From Karalla daura (taxonomy: Eukaryota; Chordata; Actinopteri; Chaetodontiformes; Leiognathidae): a DNA stretch of 64,000 nt. The stretch is from NCBI GenBank assembly GCA_029224185.1, contig CM055191.1, positions 21,626,952 through 21,690,951 of the forward strand, written 5' to 3'. Shown here piece by piece: positions 46,601 through 58,915 of this stretch (its first letter is position 1; every line of letters starts with the position of its first letter). The notes below the pieces were generated by a model. The model was not told where the DNA came from, made no database searches, and saw only the letters and a list, made by a program, of their open reading frames with translations. A program made the translations under genes and the position numbers.

Positions 46601-47357
46601 GTAAAAAAATGACCATCCCGGACCAGTCGTTTTGGCCGAAATCCCGACCCCTCGCGAGCGAGTCCAAACGCACGATTTGGGGTGTGAGCCGCCTCCGGGG
46701 TGGCCCACGGTCACTGGAAAACGCAATCCCGAGGCCGGCTGTGGTCCCGGAGCTGAGATATTAACCCTCGCCGAAAGTGAAAAAAACGACCACCCCGGAC
46801 CTGTCGTTTTCGGCCGAAATCCTGACCCCGAACGAATGAGTCCAAACGCACGATTTGGGGTGTGAGCCGCCTCCGGGGTGGCCCACGCTCACTGGATAAA
46901 GCAATCCCGAGGCCGGCTGTGGTCCAGGAGCTGAGATATTAACCCTCGCCGAAAGTGAAAAAAACGACCACACCGGACCTGTCGTTTTCGGCCGAAATCC
47001 CGACCCCTCGCGAGCGAGTCCAAACGCACGATTTGGGGTGTGAGCCGCCTCCGGGGTGGCCCACGCTCACTGGAAAAAGCAATCCCGAGGCCGGATTTGA
47101 TCCTGGAGCTGAGATGTTAACCCTCGCCGAAAGTGAAAAAAACGACCACCCCGGACCTGTCGTTTTCGGCCGAAATCCCGACCCCGAACGAGCGAGTCCA
47201 AACGCACGATTTGGGGTGTGAGCCGCCTCTGGGGTGGCCCACGCTCACTGGAAAAAGCAATCCCGATGCCGGATTTGATCCTGGAGCTGAGATATCAAAG
47301 CTCGCCGAAAGTGAAAAAAACCACAGGTCCGGGGTGGTCGTTTTTTTCACTTTTTCA

Positions 47358-47431
47358 CTTTCGGCGAGCTTTAAAATCTCAGCTCCAGGATCATTTGATC
47401 CTGGAGCTGAGATTTTAAAGCTCGCCGAAAG
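47358..47431. repeat. Palindrome 25: standard, atypical tail
   Basis: Followed by GGTAAAAAAGCCACCACCCC, not the usual AAAAAAATGACCATCCC tail, and then directly by a regular monomer. Confidence 0.97.
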
Positions 47432-48189
47432 GTAAAAAAGCCACCACCCCGGACCTGTCGTTTTCGGCCGAAATCCCGACCCCGAACGAGCGAGTCCAAA
47501 CGCACGATTTGGGGTGTGAGCCGCCTCTGGGGTGGCCCACGCTCACTGGAAAAAGCAATCCCGAGGCCGGCTGTGGTCCCGGAGCTGAGATATTAACCCT
47601 CGCCGAAAGTGAAAAAAACGACCACCCCGGACCTGTCGTTTTCGACCGAAATCCTGACCCCGAACGAATGAGTCCAAACGCACGATTTGGGGTGTGAGCC
47701 GCCTCCGGGGTGGCCCACGCTCACTGGAAAAAGCAATCCCGAGGCCGGCTGTGGTCCCGGAGCTGAGATATTAACCCTCGCCGAAAGTGAAAAAAACGAC
47801 CACCCCGGACCTGTCGTTTTCGGCCGAAATCCCGACCCCGAACGAGCGAGTCCAAACGCACGATTTGGGGTGTGAGCCGCCTCCCGGGTGGCCCACGCTC
47901 ACTGGAAAAAGCAATCCCGAGGCCGGATTTGATCCTGGAGCTGAGATATTAACCCTCGCCGAAAGTGAAAAAAACGACCACCCCGGACCTGTCGTTTTCG
48001 GCCGAAATCCCGACCCCGAACGAGCGAGTCCAAACGCACGATTTGGGGTGTGAGCCGCCTCTGGGGTGGCCCACGCTCACTGGAAAAAGCAATCCCGATG
48101 CCGGATTTGATCCTGGAGCTGAGATATCAAAGCTCGCCGAAATTGAAAAAAACCACAGGTCCGGGGTGGTCGTTTTTTTCACTTTTTCA

Positions 48190-48263
48190 CTTTCGGCGAG
48201 CTTTAAAATCTCAGCTCCAGGATCATTTGATCCTGGAGCTGAGATTTTAAAGCTCGCCGAAAG
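48190..48263. repeat. Palindrome 26: standard, CGAAATTGAAAA arm
   Basis: The preceding forward arm has GAAATTG where the others have GAAAGTG, a marker shared with 50743, 57578 and 58430. The tail reads ATGACCACCCCGGACCTG. Confidence 0.97.
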
Positions 48264-49911
48264 GTAAAAAAATGACCACCCCGGACCTGTCGTTTTCGGC
48301 CGAAATCCCGACCCCTCGCGAGCGAGTCCAAACGCACGATTTGGGGTGTGAGCCGCCTCCGGGGTGGCCCACGCTCACTGGAAAAAGCAATCCCGAGGCC
48401 GGCTGTGGTCCCGGAGCTGAGATATTAACCCTCGCCGAAAGTGAAAAAAACGACCACCCCGGACCTGTCGTTTTCGACCGAAATCCTGACCCCGAACGAA
48501 TGAGTCCAAACGCACGATTTGGGGTGTGAGCCGCCTCCGGGGTGGCCCACGCTCACTGGAAAAAGCAATCCCGAGGCCGGCTGTGGTCCCGGAGCTGAGA
48601 TATTAACCCTCGCCGAAAGTGAAAAAAACGACCACCCCGGACCTGTCGTTTTGAGCCGATTTCCTGACCCCGAACGAGCGAGCTCAAACCCACCATTTGG
48701 GGTGTGAGCCGCCTCCGGGGTGGCCCACGCTCACTGGATAAAGCAATCCCGAGGCCGGCTGTGGTCCAGGAGCTGAGATATTAACCCTCGCCGAAAGTGA
48801 AAAAAACGACCACCCCGGACCTGTCGTTTTCGGCCGAAATCCCGACCCCTCGCGAGCGAGTCCAAACGCACGATTTGGGGTGTGAGCCGCCTCCGGGGTG
48901 GCCCACGCTCACTGGAAAAAGCAATCCCGAGGCCGGATTTGATCCTGGAGCTGAGATATTAACCCTCGCCGAAAGTGAAAAAAACGACCACCCCGGACCT
49001 GTCGTTTTCGGCCGAAATCCCGACCCCGAACGAGCGAGTCCAAACGCACGATTTGGGGTGTGAGCCGCCTCCGGGGTGGCCCACGCTCACTGGAAAAAGC
49101 AATCCCGAGGCCGGCTGTGGTCCAGGAGCTGAGATATTAACCCTCGCCGAAAGTGAAAAAAACGACCACCCCGGACCTGTCGTTTTGAGCCGATTTCCTG
49201 ACCCCGAACGAGCGAGCTCAAACCCACCATTTGGGGTGTGAGCCGCCTCCGGGGTGGCCCACGCTCACTGGATAAAGCAATCCCGAGGCCGGCTGTGGTC
49301 CAGGAGCTGAGATATTAACCCTCGCCGAAAGTGAAAAAAACGACCACCCCGGACCTGTCGTTTTCGGCCGAAATCCCGACCCCTCGCGAGCGAGTCCAAA
49401 CGCACGATTTGGGGTGTGAGCCGCCTCCGGGGTGGCCCACGCTCACTGGAAAAAGCAATCCCGAGGCCGGCTGTGGTCCCGGAGCTGAGATATTAACCCT
49501 CGCCGAAAGTGAAAAAAACGACCACCCCGGACCTGTCGTTTTCGGCCGAAATCCCGACCCTGAACGAGCGAGTCCAAACGCACGATTTGGGGTGTGAGCC
49601 GCCTCCGGGGTGGCCCACGCTCACTGGAAAAAGCAATCCCGATGCCGGATTTGATCCTGGAGCTGAGATATTAACCCTCGCCGAATGTGAAAAAAACGAC
49701 CACCCCGGACCTGTCGTTTTCGGCCGAAATCCCGACCCCGAACGAGCGAGTCCAAACGCACGATTTGGGGTGTGAGCCGCCTCTGGGGTGGCCCACGCTC
49801 ACTGGAAAAAGCAATCCCGAGGCCGGATTTGATCCTGGAGCTGAGATATCAAATCTCGCCGAAAGTGAAAAAAACCACAGGTCCGGGGTGGTCGTTTTTT
49901 TCACTTTTTCA

Positions 49912-49985
49912 CTTTCGGCGAGCTTTAAAATCTCAGCTCCAGGATCATTTGATCCTGGAGCTGAGATTTTAAAGCTCGCCGAAAG
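49912..49985. repeat. Palindrome 27: standard, CAAATCTCGCC subfamily
   Basis: Partner of palindrome 19 at an offset of 11,707 bases, with the same flanks. Confidence 0.97.
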
Positions 49986-50742
49986 GTAAAAAAATGACCA
50001 TCCCGGACCAGTCGTTTTGGCCGAAATCCCGACCCCTCGCGAGCGAGTCCAAACGCACGATTTGGGGTGTGAGCCGCCTCCGGGGTGGCCCACGCTCACT
50101 GGAAAACGCAATCCCGAGGCCGGCTGTGGTCCCGGAGCTGAGATATTAACCCTCGCCGAAAGTGAAAAAAACGACCACCCCGGACCTGTCGTTTTGAGCC
50201 GATTTCCTGACCCCGAACGAGCGAGCTCAAACCCACCATTTGGGGTGTGAGCCGCCTCCGGGGTGGCCCACGCTCACTGGATAAAGCAATCCCGAGGCCG
50301 GCTGTGGTCCAGGAGCTGAGATATTAACCCTCGCCGAAAGTGAAAAAAACGACCACCCCGGACCTGTCGTTTTCGGCCGAAATCCCGACCCCGAACGAGC
50401 GAGTCCAAACGCACGATTTGGGGTGTGAGCCGCCTCCCGGGTGGCCCACGCTCACTGGAAAAAGCAATCCCGAGGCCGGATTTGATCCTGGAGCTGAGAT
50501 ATTAACCCTCGCAAAAAATTAAAAAAACGACCACCCCGGACCTGTCGTTTTCGGCCGAAATCCCGACCCCGAACGAGCGAGCCCAAACGCACGATTTGGG
50601 GTGTGAGCCGCCTCTGGGGTGGCCCACGCTCACTGGAAAAAGCAATCCCGATGCCGGATTTGATCCTGGAGCTGAGATATCAAAGCTCGCCGAAATTGAA
50701 AAAAACCACAGGTCCGGGGTGGTCGTTTTTTTCACTTTTTCA

Positions 50743-50792
50743 CTTTCGGCGAGCTTTAAAATCTCAGCTGAGATTTTAAAGCTCGCCGAAAG
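50743..50792. repeat. Palindrome 28: spacerless, 25-base arms
   Basis: A perfect 50-base palindrome centred on CTCAG-CTGAG with no spacer. It lacks the inner CTCCAGGATCA part of both arms, so a symmetric central deletion removed 24 bases. The upstream monomer is the unusual GCAAAAAATTAAAA copy. Confidence 0.97.
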
Positions 50793-52263
50793 GTAAAAAA
50801 ATGACCACCCCGGACCTGTCGTTTTCGGCCGAAATCCCGACCCCTCGCGAGCGAGTCCAAACGCACGATTTGGGGTGTGAGCCGCCTCCGGGGTGGCCCA
50901 CGCTCACTGGAAAAAGCAATCCCGAGGCCGGCTGTGGTCCCGGAGCTGAGATATTAACCCTCGCCGAAAGTGAATAAAACGACCACCCCGGACCTGTCGT
51001 TTTCGACCGAAATCCTGACCCCGAACGAATGAGTCCAAACGCACGATTTGGGGTGTGAGCCGCCTCCGGGGTGGCCCACGCTCACTGGAAAAAGCAATCC
51101 CGAGGCCGGCTGTGGTCCCGGAGCTGAGATATTAACCCTCGCCGAAAGTGAAAAAAACGACCACCCCGGACCTGTCGTTTTGAGCCGATTTCCTGACCCC
51201 GAACGAGCGAGCTCAAACCCACCATTTGGGGTGTGAGCCGCCTCCGGGGTGGCCCACGCTCACTGGATAAAGCAATCCCGAGGCCGGCTGTGGTCCAGGA
51301 GCTGAGATATTAACCCTCGCCGAAAGTGAAAAAAACGACCACCCCGGACCTGTCGTTTTCGGCCGAAATCCCGACCCCGAACGAGCGAGTCCAAACGCAC
51401 GATTTGGGGTGTGAGCCGCCTCCCGGGTGGCCCACGCTCACTGGAAAAAGCAATCCCGAGGCCGGATTTGATCCTGGAGCTGAGATATTAACCCTCGCCG
51501 AAAGTGAAAAAAACGACCACCCCGGACCTGTCGTTTTCGGCCGAAATCCCGACCCCGAACGAGCGAGTCCAAACGCACGATTTGGGGTGTGAGCCGCCTC
51601 CCGGGTGGCCCACGCTCACTGGAAAAAGCAATCCCGAGGCCGGATTTGATCCTGGAGCTGAGATATTAACCCTCGCCGAAAGTGAAAAAAACGACCACCC
51701 CGGACCTGTCGTTTTCGGCCGAAATCCTGACCCCGAACGAATGAGTCCAAACGCACGATTTGGGGTGTGAGCCGCCTCCGGGGTGGCCCACGCTCACTGG
51801 AAAAAGCAATCCCGAGGCCGGCTGTGGTCCCGGAGCTGAGATATTAACCCTCGCCGAAAGTGAAAAAAACGACCACCCCGGACCTGTCGTTTTCGGCCGA
51901 AATCCCGACCCCGAACGAGCGAGTCCAAACGCACGATTTGGGGTGTGAGCCGCCTCCGGGGTGGCCCACGCTCACTGGAAAAAGCAATCCCGAGGCCGGC
52001 TGTGGTCCCGGAGCTGAGATATTAACCATCGCCGAATGTGAAAAAAACGACCACCCCGGACCTGTCGTTTTCGGCCGAAATCCCGACCCCAAACGAGCGA
52101 GTCCAAACGCACGATTTGGGGTGTGAGCCGCCTCTGGGGTGGCCCACGCTCACTGGAAAAAGCAATCCCGAGGCCGGATTTGATCCTGGAGCTGAGATAT
52201 CAAATCTCGCCGAAAGTGAAAAAAACCACAGGTCCGGGGTGGTCGTTTTTTTTCACTTTTTCA

Positions 52264-52337
52264 CTTTCGGCGAGCTTTAAAATCTCAGCTCCAGGATCAT
52301 TTGATCCTGGAGCTGAGATTTTAAAGCTCGCCGAAAG
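52264..52337. repeat. Palindrome 29: standard; 8-T run upstream
   Basis: The inverted arm has eight T after GGTCG where nearly all others have seven. Confidence 0.97.
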
Positions 52338-53807
52338 GTAAAAAAATGACCATCCCGGACCAGTCGTTTTGGCCGAAATCCCGACCCCTCGCGAGCGAGT
52401 CCAAACGCACGATTTGGGGTGTGAGCCGCCTCCGGGGTGGCCCACGCTCACTGGAAAACGCAATCCCGAGGCCGGCTGTGGTCCCGGAGCTGAGATATTA
52501 ACCCTCGCCGAAAGTGAAAAAAACGACCACCCCGGACCTGTCGTTTTGAGCCGATTTCCTGACCCCGAACGAGCGAGCTCAAACCCACCATTTGGGGTGT
52601 GAGCCGCCTCCGGGGTGGCCCACGCTCACTGGATAAAGCAATCCCGAGGCCGGCTGTGGTCCAGGAGCTGAGATATTAACCCTCGCCGAAAGTGAAAAAA
52701 ACGACCACCCCGGACCTGTCGTTTTCAGCCGAAATCCCGACCCCTCGCGAGCGAGTCCAAACGCACGATTTGGGGTGTGAGCCGCCTCCGGGGTGGCCCA
52801 CGCTCACTGGAAAAAGCAATCCCGAGGCCGGATTTGATCCTGGAGCTGAGATATTAACCCTCGCCGAAAGTGAAAAAAAACGACCACCCCGGACCTGTCG
52901 TTTTCGGCCGAAATCCCGACCCCGAACGAGCGAGTCCAAACGCACGATTTGGGGTGTGAGCCGCCTCCGGGGTGGCCCACGCTCACTGGAAAAAGCAATC
53001 CCGAGGCCGGCTGTGGTCCAGGAGCTGAGATATTAACCCTCGCCGAAAGTGAAAAAAACGACCACCCCGGACCTGTCGTTTTGAGCCGATTTCCTGACCC
53101 CGAACGAGCGAGCTCAAACCCACCATTTGGGGTGTGAGCCGCCTCCGGGGTGGCCCACGCTCACTGGATAAAGCAATCCCGAGGCCGGCTGTGGTCCAGG
53201 AGCTGAGATATTAACCCTCGCCGAAAGTGAAAAAAACGACCACCCCGGACCTGTCGTTTTCGGCCGAAATCCCGACCCCTCGCGAGCGAGTCCAAACGCA
53301 CGATTTGGGGTGTGAGCCGCCTCCGGGGTGGCCCACGCTCACTGGAAAAAGCAATCCCGAGGCCGGCTGTGGTCCCGGAGCTGAGATATTAACCCTCGCC
53401 GAAAGTGAAAAAAACGACCACCCCGGACCTGTCGTTTTCGGCCGAAATCCCGACCCTGAACGAGCGAGTCCAAACGCACGATTTGGGGTGTGAGCCGCCT
53501 CCGGGGTGGCCCACGCTCACTGGAAAAAGCAATCCCGATGCCGGATTTGATCCTGGAGCTGAGATATTAACCCTCGCCGAATGTGAAAAAAACGACCACC
53601 CCGGACCTGTCGTTTTCGGCCGAAATCCCGACCCCGAACGAGCGAGTCCAAACGCACGATTTGGGGTGTGAGCCGCCTCTGGGGTGGCCCACGCTCACTG
53701 GAAAACGCAATCCCGAGGCCGGATTTGATCCTGGAGCTGAGATATCAAATCTCGCCGAAAGTGAAAAAAACCACAGGTCCGGGGTGGTCGTTTTTTTCAC
53801 TTTTTCA

Positions 53808-53881
53808 CTTTCGGCGAGCTTTAAAATCTCAGCTCCAGGATCATTTGATCCTGGAGCTGAGATTTTAACCCTCGCCGAAAG
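53808..53881. repeat. Palindrome 30: fused to a regular monomer
   Basis: The right arm reads GATTTTAACCCTCGCCGAAAG, with ACCC replacing AAAG, and continues as a regular GTGAATAAAACG monomer. The composite tail is missing, so the right arm is a crossover between palindrome and monomer. Confidence 0.95.
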
Positions 53882-53920
53882 TGAATAAAACGACCACCCC
53901 GGACCTGTCGTTTTCGACCG

Positions 53921-55512
53921 AAATCCTGACCCCGAACGAATGAGTCCAAACGCACGATTTGGGGTGTGAGCCGCCTCCGGGGTGGCCCACGCTCACTGGA
54001 AAAAGCAATCCCGAGGCCGGCTGTGGTCCCGGAGCTGAGATATTAACCCTCGCCGAAAGTGAAAAAAACGACCACCCCGGACCTGTCGTTTTGAGCCGAT
54101 TTCCTGACCCCGAACGAGCGAGCTCAAACCCACCATTTGGGGTGTGAGCCGCCTCCGGGGTGGCCCACGCTCACTGGATAAAGCAATCCCGAGGCCGGCT
54201 GTGGTCCAGGAGCTGAGATATTAACCCTCGCCGAAAGTGAAAAAAACGACCACCCCGGACCTGTCGTTTTCGGCCGAAATCCCGACCCCGAACGAGCGAG
54301 TCCAAACGCACGATTTGGGGTGTGAGCCGCCTCCCGGGTGGCCCACGCTCACTGGAAAAAGCAATCCCGAGGCCGGATTTGATCCTGGAGCTGAGATATT
54401 AACCCTCGCCGAAAGTGAAAAAAACGACCACCCCGGACCTGTCGTTTTCGGCCGAAATCCCGACCCCGAACGAGCGAGTCCAAACGCACGATTTGGGGTG
54501 TGAGCCGCCTCCCGGGTGGCCCACGCTCACTGGAAAAAGCAATCCCGAGGCCGGATTTGATCCTGGAGCTGAGATATTAACCCTCGCCGAAAGTGAAAAA
54601 AACGACCACCCCGGACCTGTCGTTTTCGGCCGAAATCCTGACCCCGAACGAATGAGTCCAAACGCACGATTTGGGGTGTGAGCCGCCTCCGGGGTGGCCC
54701 ACGCTCACTGGAAAAAGCAATCCCGAGGCCGGCTGTGGTCCCGGAGCTGAGATATTAACCCTCGCCGAAAGTGAAAAAAACGACCACCCCGGACCTGTCG
54801 TTTTGAGCCGATTTCCTGACCCCGAACGAGCGAGCTCAAACCCACCATTTGGGGTGTGAGCCGCCTCCGGGGTGGCCCACGCTCACTGGATAAAGCAATC
54901 CCGAGGCCGGCTGTGGTCCAGGAGCTGAGATATTAACCCTCGCCGAAAGTGAAAAAAACGACCACCCCGGACCTGTCGTTTTCGGCCGAAATCCCGACCC
55001 CGAACGAGCGAGTCCAAACGCACGATTTGGGGTGTGAGCCGCCTCCCGGGTGGCCCACGCTCACTGGAAAAAGCAATCCCGAGGCCGGATTTGATCCTGG
55101 AGCTGAGATATTAACCCTCGCCGAAAGTGAAAAAAACGACCACCCCGGACCTGTCGTTTTCGGCCGAAATCCCGACCCCGAACGAGCGAGTCCAAACGCA
55201 CGATTTGGGGTGTGAGCCGCCTCCCGGGTGGCCCACGCTCACTGGAAAAAGCAATCCCGAGGCCGGATTTGATCCTGGAGCTGAGATATTAACCCTCGCC
55301 GAAAGTGAAAAAAACGACCACCCCGGACCTGTCGTTTTCGGCCGAAATCCTGACCCCGAACGAATGAGTCCAAACGCACGATTTGGGGTGTGAGCCGCCT
55401 CCGGGGTGGCCCACGCTCACTGGAAAAAGCAATCCCGAGGCCGGCTGTGGTCCCGGAGCTGAGATATTAACCCTCGCCGAAAGTGAAAAAAACGACCACC
55501 CCGGACCTGTCG
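53921..55512 (+). repeat. Four-monomer higher-order repeat, period 712
   Basis: 53921-54800 matches 54633-55512, exactly 4 x 178. The order is CGAATGAG/CTGTGG, GAGCCGATTT, GGATAAAG, then CTCCCGGG/GGATTTGATCC. Confidence 0.88.
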
Positions 55513-55885
55513 TTTTCGGCCGAAATCCCGACCCCGAACGAGCGAGTCCAAACGCACGATTTGGGGTGTGAGCCGCCTCCGGGGTGGCCCACGCTCACTG
55601 GAAAAAGCAATCCCGAGGCCGGCTGTGGTCCCGGAGCTGAGATATTAACCATCGCCGAATGTGAAAAAAACGACCACCCCGGACCTGTCGTTTTCGGCCG
55701 AAATCCCGACCCCAAACGAGCGAGTCCAAACGCACGATTTGGGGTGTGAGCCGCCTCTGGGGTGGCCCACGCTCACTGGAAAAAGCAATCCCGATGCCGG
55801 ATTTGATCCTGGAGCTGAGATATCAAAGCTCGCCGAAAGTGAAAAAAACCACACGTCCGGGGTGGTCGTTTTTTTCACTTTTTCA

Positions 55886-55989
55886 CTTTCGGCGAGCTTT
55901 AAAATCTCAGCTCCAGGATCATTTGATCCTGGAATCTCAGCTCCAGGATCATTTGATCCTGGAGCTGAGATTTTAAAGCTCGCCGAAAG
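55886..55989. repeat. Palindrome 31: doubled, +30 bases
   Basis: Same doubling junction and CACACGTCC loop as palindromes 20 and 21, about 13.9 kb away from the nearer of them. Confidence 0.96.
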
Positions 55990-56390
55990 GTAAAAAAATG
56001 ACCATCCCGGACCAGTCGTTTTGGCCGAAATCCCGACCCCTCGCGAGCGAGTCCAAACGCACGATTTGGGGTGTGAGCCGCCTCCGGGGTGGCCCACGCT
56101 CACTGGAAAACGCAATCCCGAGGCCGGATTTGATCCTGGAGCTGAGATGTTAACCCTCGCCGAAAGTGAAAAAAACGACCACCCCGGACCTGTCGTTTTC
56201 GGCCGAAATCCCGACCCCGAACGAGCGAGTCCAAACGCACGATTTGGGGTGTGAGCCGCCTCTGGGGTGGCCCACGCTCACTGGAAAAAGCAATCCCGAT
56301 GCCGGATTTGATCCTGGAGCTGAGATATCAAAGCTCGCCGAAAGTGAAAAAAACCACAGGTCCGGGGTGGTCGTTTTTTTCACTTTTTCA

Positions 56391-56464
56391 CTTTCGGCGA
56401 GCTTTAAAATCTCAGCTCCAGGATCATTTGATCCTGGAGCTGAGATTTTAAAGCTCGCCGAAAG
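56391..56464. repeat. Palindrome 32: standard, AAAAAAGCGACAACCCC tail
   Basis: Only about 400 bases after palindrome 31, the tightest spacing in the window. The tail matches that of palindrome 36. Confidence 0.97.
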
Positions 56465-57044
56465 GTAAAAAAGCGACAACCCCGGACCTGTCGTTTTCGG
56501 CCGAAATCCCGACCCCGAACGAGCGAGTCCAAACGCACGATTTGGGGTGTGAGCCGCCTCTGGGGTGGCCCACGCTCACTGGAAAAAGCAATCCCGAGGC
56601 CGGCTGTGGTCCAGGAGCTGAGATATTAACCCTCGCCGAAAGTGAAAAAAACGACCACCCCGGACCTGTCGTTTTCGGCCGAAATCCCGACCCCTCGCGA
56701 GCGAGTCCAAACGCACGATTTGGGGTGTGAGCCGCCTCCGGGGTGGCCCACGCTCACTGGAAAAAGCAATCCCGAGGCCGGATTTGATCCTGGAGCTGAG
56801 ATGTTAACCCTCGCCGAAAGTGAAAAAAACGACCACCCCGGACCTGTCGTTTTCGGCCGAAATCCCGACCCCGAACGAGCGAGTCCAAACGCACGATTTG
56901 GGGTGTGAGCCGCCTCTGGGGTGGCCCACGCTCACTGGAAAAAGCAATCCCGATGCCGGATTTGATCCTGGAGCTGAGATATCAAAGCTCGCCGAAAGTG
57001 AAAAAAACCACAGGTCCGGGGTGGTCGTTTTTTTCACTTTTTCA

Positions 57045-57176
57045 CTTTCGGCGAGCTTTAAAATCTCAGCTCCAGGATCATTTGATCCTGGAGCTGAGAT
57101 TTTAAAGTTTAAGCTTTAAAATCTCAGCTCCAGGATCATTTGATCCTGGAGCTGAGATTTTAAAGCTCGCCGAAAG
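57045..57176. repeat. Palindrome 33: doubled, +58 bases
   Basis: Two nearly complete copies joined by GATTTTAAAGTTTAAGC; the largest palindromic block in the window. A one-off monomer with GAAATGCCG and GTCCAATCGC follows. Confidence 0.96.
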
Positions 57177-57577
57177 GTAAAAAAATGACCATCCCGGACC
57201 AGTCGTTTTGGCCGAAATGCCGACCCCTCGCGAGCGAGTCCAATCGCACGATTTGGGGTGTGAGCCGCCTCCGGGGTGGCCCACGCTCACTGGATAAAGC
57301 AATCCCGAGGCCGGCTGTGGTCCAGGAGCTGAGATATTAACCCTCGCCGAAAGTGAAAAAAACGACCACCCCGGACCTGTCGTTTTCGGCCGAAATCCCG
57401 ACCCCGAACGAGCGAGTCCAAACGCACGATTTGGGGTGTGAGCCGCCTCTGGGGTGGCCCACGCTCACTGGAAAAAGCAATCCCGATGCCGGATTTGATC
57501 CTGGAGCTGAGATATCAAAGCTCGCCGAAATTGAAAAAAACCACAGGTCCGGGGTGGTCGTTTTTTTCACTTTTTCA

Positions 57578-57671
57578 CTTTCGGCGAGCTTTAAAATCTC
57601 AGCTCCAGGATCATTTGATCAGCTCCAGGATCATTTGATCCTGGAGCTGAGATTTTAAAGCTCGCCGAAAG
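57578..57671. repeat. Palindrome 34: partly doubled centre, +20 bases
   Basis: The centre reads GATCATTTGATCAGCTCC and then a second GATCATTTGATCC, a 20-base tandem duplication of AGCTCCAGGATCATTTGATC. Confidence 0.96.
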
Positions 57672-58429
57672 GTAAAAAAATGACCACCCCGGACCTGTCG
57701 TTTTCGGCCGAAATCCCGACCCCTCGCGAGCGAGTCCAAACGCACGATTTGGGGTGTGAGCCGCCTCCGGGGTGGCCCACGCTCACTGGAAAAAGCAATC
57801 CCGAGGCCGGCTGTGGTCCCGGAGCTGAGATATTAACCCTCGCCGAAAGTGAAAAAAACGACCACCCCGGACCTGTCGTTTTCGACCGAAATCCTGACCC
57901 CGAACGAATGAGTCCAAACGCACGATTTGGGGTGTGAGCCGCCTCCGGGGTGGCCCACGCTCACTGGAAAAAGCAATCCCGAGGCCGGCTGTGGTCCCGG
58001 AGCTGAGATATTAACCCTCGCCGAAAGTGAAAAAAACGACCACCCCGGACCTGTCGTTTTGAGCCGATTTCCTGACCCCGAACGAGCGAGCTCAAACCCA
58101 CCATTTGGGGTGTGAGCCGCCTCCGGGGTGGCCCACGCTCACTGGATAAAGCAATCCCGAGGCCGGCTGTGGTCCAGGAGCTGAGATATTAACCCTCGCC
58201 GAAAGTGAAAAAAACGACCACCCCGGACCTGTCGTTTTCGGCCGAAATCCCGACCCCTCGCGAGCGAGTCCAAACGCACGATTTGGGGTGTGAGCCGCCT
58301 CTGGGGTGGCCCACGCTCACTGGAAAAAGCAATCCCGATGCCGGATTTGATCCTGGAGCTGAGATATCAAAGCTCGCCGAAATTGAAAAAAACCACAGGT
58401 CCGGGGTGGTCGTTTTTTTCACTTTTTCA

Positions 58430-58523
58430 CTTTCGGCGAGCTTTAAAATCTCAGCTCCAGGATCATTTGATCAGCTCCAGGATCATTTGATCCTGGAGCT
58501 GAGATTTTAAAGCTCGCCGAAAG
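58430..58523. repeat. Palindrome 35: partly doubled centre, +20 bases
   Basis: Copy of palindrome 34 at an offset of 852 bases; the monomer before it is of the CTCGCGAG class, unlike its partner. Confidence 0.96.
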
Positions 58524-58915
58524 GTAAAAAAATGACCACCCCGGACCTGTCGTTTTCGGCCGAAATCCCGACCCCTCGCGAGCGAGTCCAAACGCACGAT
58601 TTGGGGTGTGAGCCGCCTCCGGGGTGGCCCACGCTCACTGGAAAAAGCAATCCCGAGGCCGGCTGTGGTCCCGGAGCTGAGATATTAACCCTCGCCGAAA
58701 GTGAAAAAAACGACCACCCTGGACCTGTCGTTTTCGGCCGAAATCCCGACCCCGAACGAGCGAGTCCAAACGCACGATTTGGGGTGTGAGCCGCCTCCCG
58801 GGTGGCCCACGCTCACTGGAAAAAGCAATCCCGAGGCCGGATTTGATCCTGGAGCTGAGATATTAACCCTCGCCGAAAGTGAAAAAAACGACCACCCCGG
58901 ACCTGTCGTTTTCGG

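Larger units (their letters stand above)
37212..50459 (+). repeat. Long-range duplicate, offset 11,707 (37212-38752 and 48919-50459)
   Basis: About 1540 bases match, including the CGACCCTGAACG monomer, CGAATGTGAAAA, palindrome 19/27 and the following GAGCCGATTT monomer. The intervening 10 kb is of other block types, so this is not a simple tandem step. Confidence 0.85.
50956..54803 (+). repeat. Block duplication, offset 2911
   Basis: 50956-51892 matches 53867-54803, including the private GTGAATAAAACG (about 50970 and 53881). The right-hand copy is fused directly to palindrome 30. Confidence 0.86.
57407..58735 (+). repeat. Tandem duplication, period 852
   Basis: 57407-57883 matches 58259-58735, carrying the +20 palindrome and GAAATTG arm. 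Confidence 0.86.
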
